Shown here: positions 63,538 to 64,000 of the stretch, piece after piece
Position numbering within the stretch: position 1 is the stretch's first letter
Layout of the letters: every line of letters starts with the position of its first letter
DNA from: Cellulomonas pakistanensis
GTDB lineage: Bacteria; Actinomycetota; Actinomycetes; Actinomycetales; Cellulomonadaceae
Assembly: GCF_016862755.1 (NCBI RefSeq)
Contig: NZ_BONO01000006.1
Span: forward strand, 96,231-160,230
Direction of reading: 5' to 3'
Length of the DNA: 64,000 nucleotides
Position numbers and translations under genes: made by a program
The notes under the pieces: model-generated
Told to the model about the DNA's origin: nothing
What the model saw: only the letters and a program-made list of their open reading frames with translations
The model's database searches: none

Positions 63538-64000
63538 TCAGCCGGCGTGCCGGGCGAGGTCGACGGCGCGGTGGTCGACCCGCGGGCCGGTACCGACCGG
63601 CACGAGCGCGGCGAGCGCGCCGACGTGGGTCGCGCCCGGTTCCCGCGCGCCGAGGTCGAGGTCGGTCAGCCACCAGCGCAGGCCCGGGGCGGCGTCGAGC
63701 GCCGGCCGGGCCGCGGGGTCGACGACGAGCAGCGCCGGGCGCCCGTCGTCGTCGGACACCCGCAGGGCCCGGGGGTCGACGGCGAGCCCGGTCCCGGCGG
63801 CCTTGAGCACCGCCTCGGTGCGAGTCCAGCTGCGCAGGAGCCCGTGTGGCCCGGCGGCGGGCGGCTCCCCGGGCGCGAGCACGACGTGGCCGAGGCCGTC
63901 GGCGCCTGCGCGGCGTCGCCCGGCGCCGACCCCGCCCGCACCCGACGGGCGTCGCCCGGCGCCGACCCCGCCCGCACCCGACGGGGGTCGCCCGGCGCCC
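63538..64000 (-). CDS. 4'-phosphopantetheinyl transferase (partial, N-terminus beyond the window)
   Basis: Reading inwards from the right edge, 153 residues are in the window with no stop. The C-terminal motif SWTRTEAVLKAAGTGL is the Sfp-type W(T/S)xxEAxxK signature, which follows the VLAPGEP segment. The upstream Mg-binding DxE would lie beyond the edge. The enzyme would add phosphopantetheine to carrier proteins, and the Pls-like enzyme next door needs this. The in-window N-terminal third is a 12-residue repeat rich in Gly/Ala/Arg encoded by the 36-bp tandem repeat. A GTG at 63882 is possible as start but would delete the conserved N-terminal half. Confidence 0.82.
   Translation of the reverse strand, partial: GAGRPPSGAGGVGAGRRPSGAGGVGAGRRRAGADGLGHVVLAPGEPPAAGPHGLLRSWTRTEAVLKAAGTGLAVDPRALRVSDDDGRPALLVVDPAARPALDAAPGLRWWLTDLDLGAREPGATHVGALAALVPVGTGPRVDHRAVDLARHAG
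63914..64000. repeat. 36-bp tandem repeat inside the phosphopantetheinyl transferase gene
   Basis: Two exact 36-bp units (63914-63949, 63950-63985) and a partial third (63986-64000) running into the window edge. In frame, each codes for a 12-residue unit reading PSGAGGVGAGRR. It lies between the expected metal-binding region and the C-terminal lysine motif, so it lengthens a linker. Confidence 0.9.

Overview
The window is about 75% G+C, densely packed, uses GTG starts heavily and has many genes whose -10 box sits directly in front of the start codon. Together with the gene content this points to a high-GC actinobacterium, most likely a Micrococcales member near Cellulomonas. That genus-level guess is an inference from gene content and style only. 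No rRNA, CRISPR array, prophage, transposase or integrase is visible; the window reads as chromosomal core DNA with some accessory loci.

Layout. 1-6.2 kb: an MscS channel (cut by the left edge), an S9 oligopeptidase, 4-alpha-glucanotransferase and a small P-loop kinase. 6.5-14.6 kb: pepN, a DsbA-like Rv2466c homologue, two envelope proteins, an M13 protease and rpiB. 14.7-20.3 kb: an Eis-type acetyltransferase, a SpoIIE-type phosphatase, an alkyltransferase-like protein, a lone MNT nucleotidyltransferase and a pair of PH-domain membrane proteins. 20.3-27.7 kb: a sulfur operon (sulfonate ABC transporter, acetyl-CoA synthetase, MetY, CoA-binding protein) preceded by a cysteine-rich leader peptide. 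27.8-32.9 kb: a BenE-type transporter, an F420/flavin oxidoreductase, methylglyoxal synthase and cysK-cysE, the latter behind a second Cys-codon leader peptide with an attenuator-like stem. 33-43 kb: an alpha/beta hydrolase, a CtpE-like P-type ATPase, the SCO1664/DUF3090/phosphatase trio, a GGDEF-EAL protein, an HI0933-type flavoprotein and two small unknown genes. 43-50.5 kb: tRNA-Gly and tRNA-Pro, DoxX, tig, clpP1, clpP2, clpX, chorismate mutase and a Vms1/baeRF-type protein. 50.6-58 kb: long-chain acyl-CoA ligase, a polar amino-acid ABC transporter and an archaeal-type ValS. 58.2-64 kb: a Pls/PosA-type NRPS-like enzyme, a short M1 peptidase and, convergent, a phosphopantetheinyl transferase cut by the right edge.

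How the genes work together. Two sulfur loci (organosulfur uptake with sulfhydrylation, and the CysE/CysK cysteine synthase) appear to share cysteine-sensing leader-peptide control and similar TACTGT -10 boxes. The tig-clpP1-clpP2-clpX block and the pepN/Rv2466c/rpiB block are one neighbourhood in Mycobacterium tuberculosis but lie about 30 kb apart here. The right end is a candidate specialised-metabolite locus in which the phosphopantetheinyl transferase could charge the NRPS carrier domain.

The most unusual non-coding content is a set of long, nearly perfect inverted repeats, mostly 10-30 bp past stop codons. Several share arm sequences with distant copies. They are probably terminators, but with an odd 'phrase-copying' character.
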